Source of the DNA: Thermoplasmata archaeon | GTDB taxonomy: Archaea; Thermoplasmatota; Thermoplasmata; Thermoplasmatales; Thermoplasmataceae | Direction: 5' to 3' | Assembly (NCBI GenBank): GCA_021804185.1 | Contig: JAJZKL010000059.1 | Coordinates: 1-6,739 of the forward strand | Length of the DNA stretch: 6,739 nucleotides | Shown here: positions 6,674 through 6,739 of the stretch, piece after piece | Layout: each line of letters begins with the position of its first letter | Position numbering within the stretch: position 1 is the stretch's first letter | Translations under genes and position numbers: made by a program | The notes under the pieces: generated by a model | What the model was told of the DNA's origin: nothing | Databases searched by the model: none | Seen by the model: the letters and a program-made list of their open reading frames with translations, nothing else

Positions 6674-6739
6674 ATGAAGAGTTATAAAATCATATGTGCA
6701 GCACAAATTATGGATTTGTGTAAAATGAATATATTTACA
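6674..6739 (+). CDS. Possible 5' end of an ORF running off the right edge
   Basis: An ATG at 6674 opens 22 codons (MKSYKIICAAQIMDLCKMNI...) without a stop to the window end. GGTGG (6665-6669) lies four bases upstream as a possible Shine-Dalgarno, and a TATA-like TATATTAAA occurs at 6564-6572. No family can be named from this length, and an inverted repeat overlaps it. It may equally be noncoding. Confidence 0.2.
   Translation, partial: MKSYKIICAAQIMDLCKMNIFT
6695..6720. repeat. Two overlapping inverted repeats at the right edge
   Basis: TGTGC-A-GCACA (6695-6705) is a perfect palindrome with a one-base centre. CACAAAT-TATGG-ATTTGTG (6702-6720) is a perfect 7-bp inverted repeat with a 5-nt loop. 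They share CACA at 6702-6705, so only one hairpin can form at a time. The pair could be an operator, an alternative RNA fold or part of a mobile-element end. No function can be assigned here. Confidence 0.5.

Noticed and set aside
5585..6739. CRISPR array next to the cas operon
   Set aside because: I found no regularly spaced repeated unit of 24-37 bases; only short chance matches such as AAGTGTAA and ATCAAGACA occur.

Overview
The left 5.6 kb of this window holds a minus-strand run of genes for a type I-G (formerly I-U) CRISPR-Cas interference module. In transcription order these are csb1 (Cas7-type backbone protein, 5584-4373), csb2 (fused Cas5/Cas6-type protein, 4368-2893) and cas3 (helicase with a C-terminal HD nuclease, 2892 to beyond position 1). 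A further gene begins at 29-27 and runs off the left edge. The genes are tightly packed: a 4-nt gap between csb1 and csb2, a TAA directly followed by ATG between csb2 and cas3, and an overlap between the cas3 tail and the next gene. Each start has a plausible Shine-Dalgarno sequence, so one transcript is likely.

The host is probably an archaeon. ATA, AGG and AGA codons are abundant and base composition is moderate to AT-rich. The upstream region has an archaeal-style TATA element about 35-40 nt before the csb1 start, and no clear bacterial -35/-10 pair was seen. Thermoplasmatota is a reasonable guess but is not proven by the window.

The three proteins cover most of a type I-G interference machine. 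By homology, Csb2 would process and cap the crRNA, Csb1 would coat it, and Cas3 would unwind and degrade the target DNA. No Cas8-type large subunit, no adaptation genes (cas1, cas2, cas4) and no CRISPR array are inside the window. The gene starting at position 29 is the first place to look for a missing component.

The right 1.1 kb (5585-6739) has no convincing intact gene. It has an AT-rich spacer carrying the csb1 promoter, then a short ORF (6033-6170) with a TATA-like box and a very good Shine-Dalgarno site. That ORF's frame continues rightward interrupted by only a few stops, as expected of a decaying gene. Two short perfect inverted repeats and a possible edge-truncated ORF lie near the right end. 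I could not assign this region to a family.
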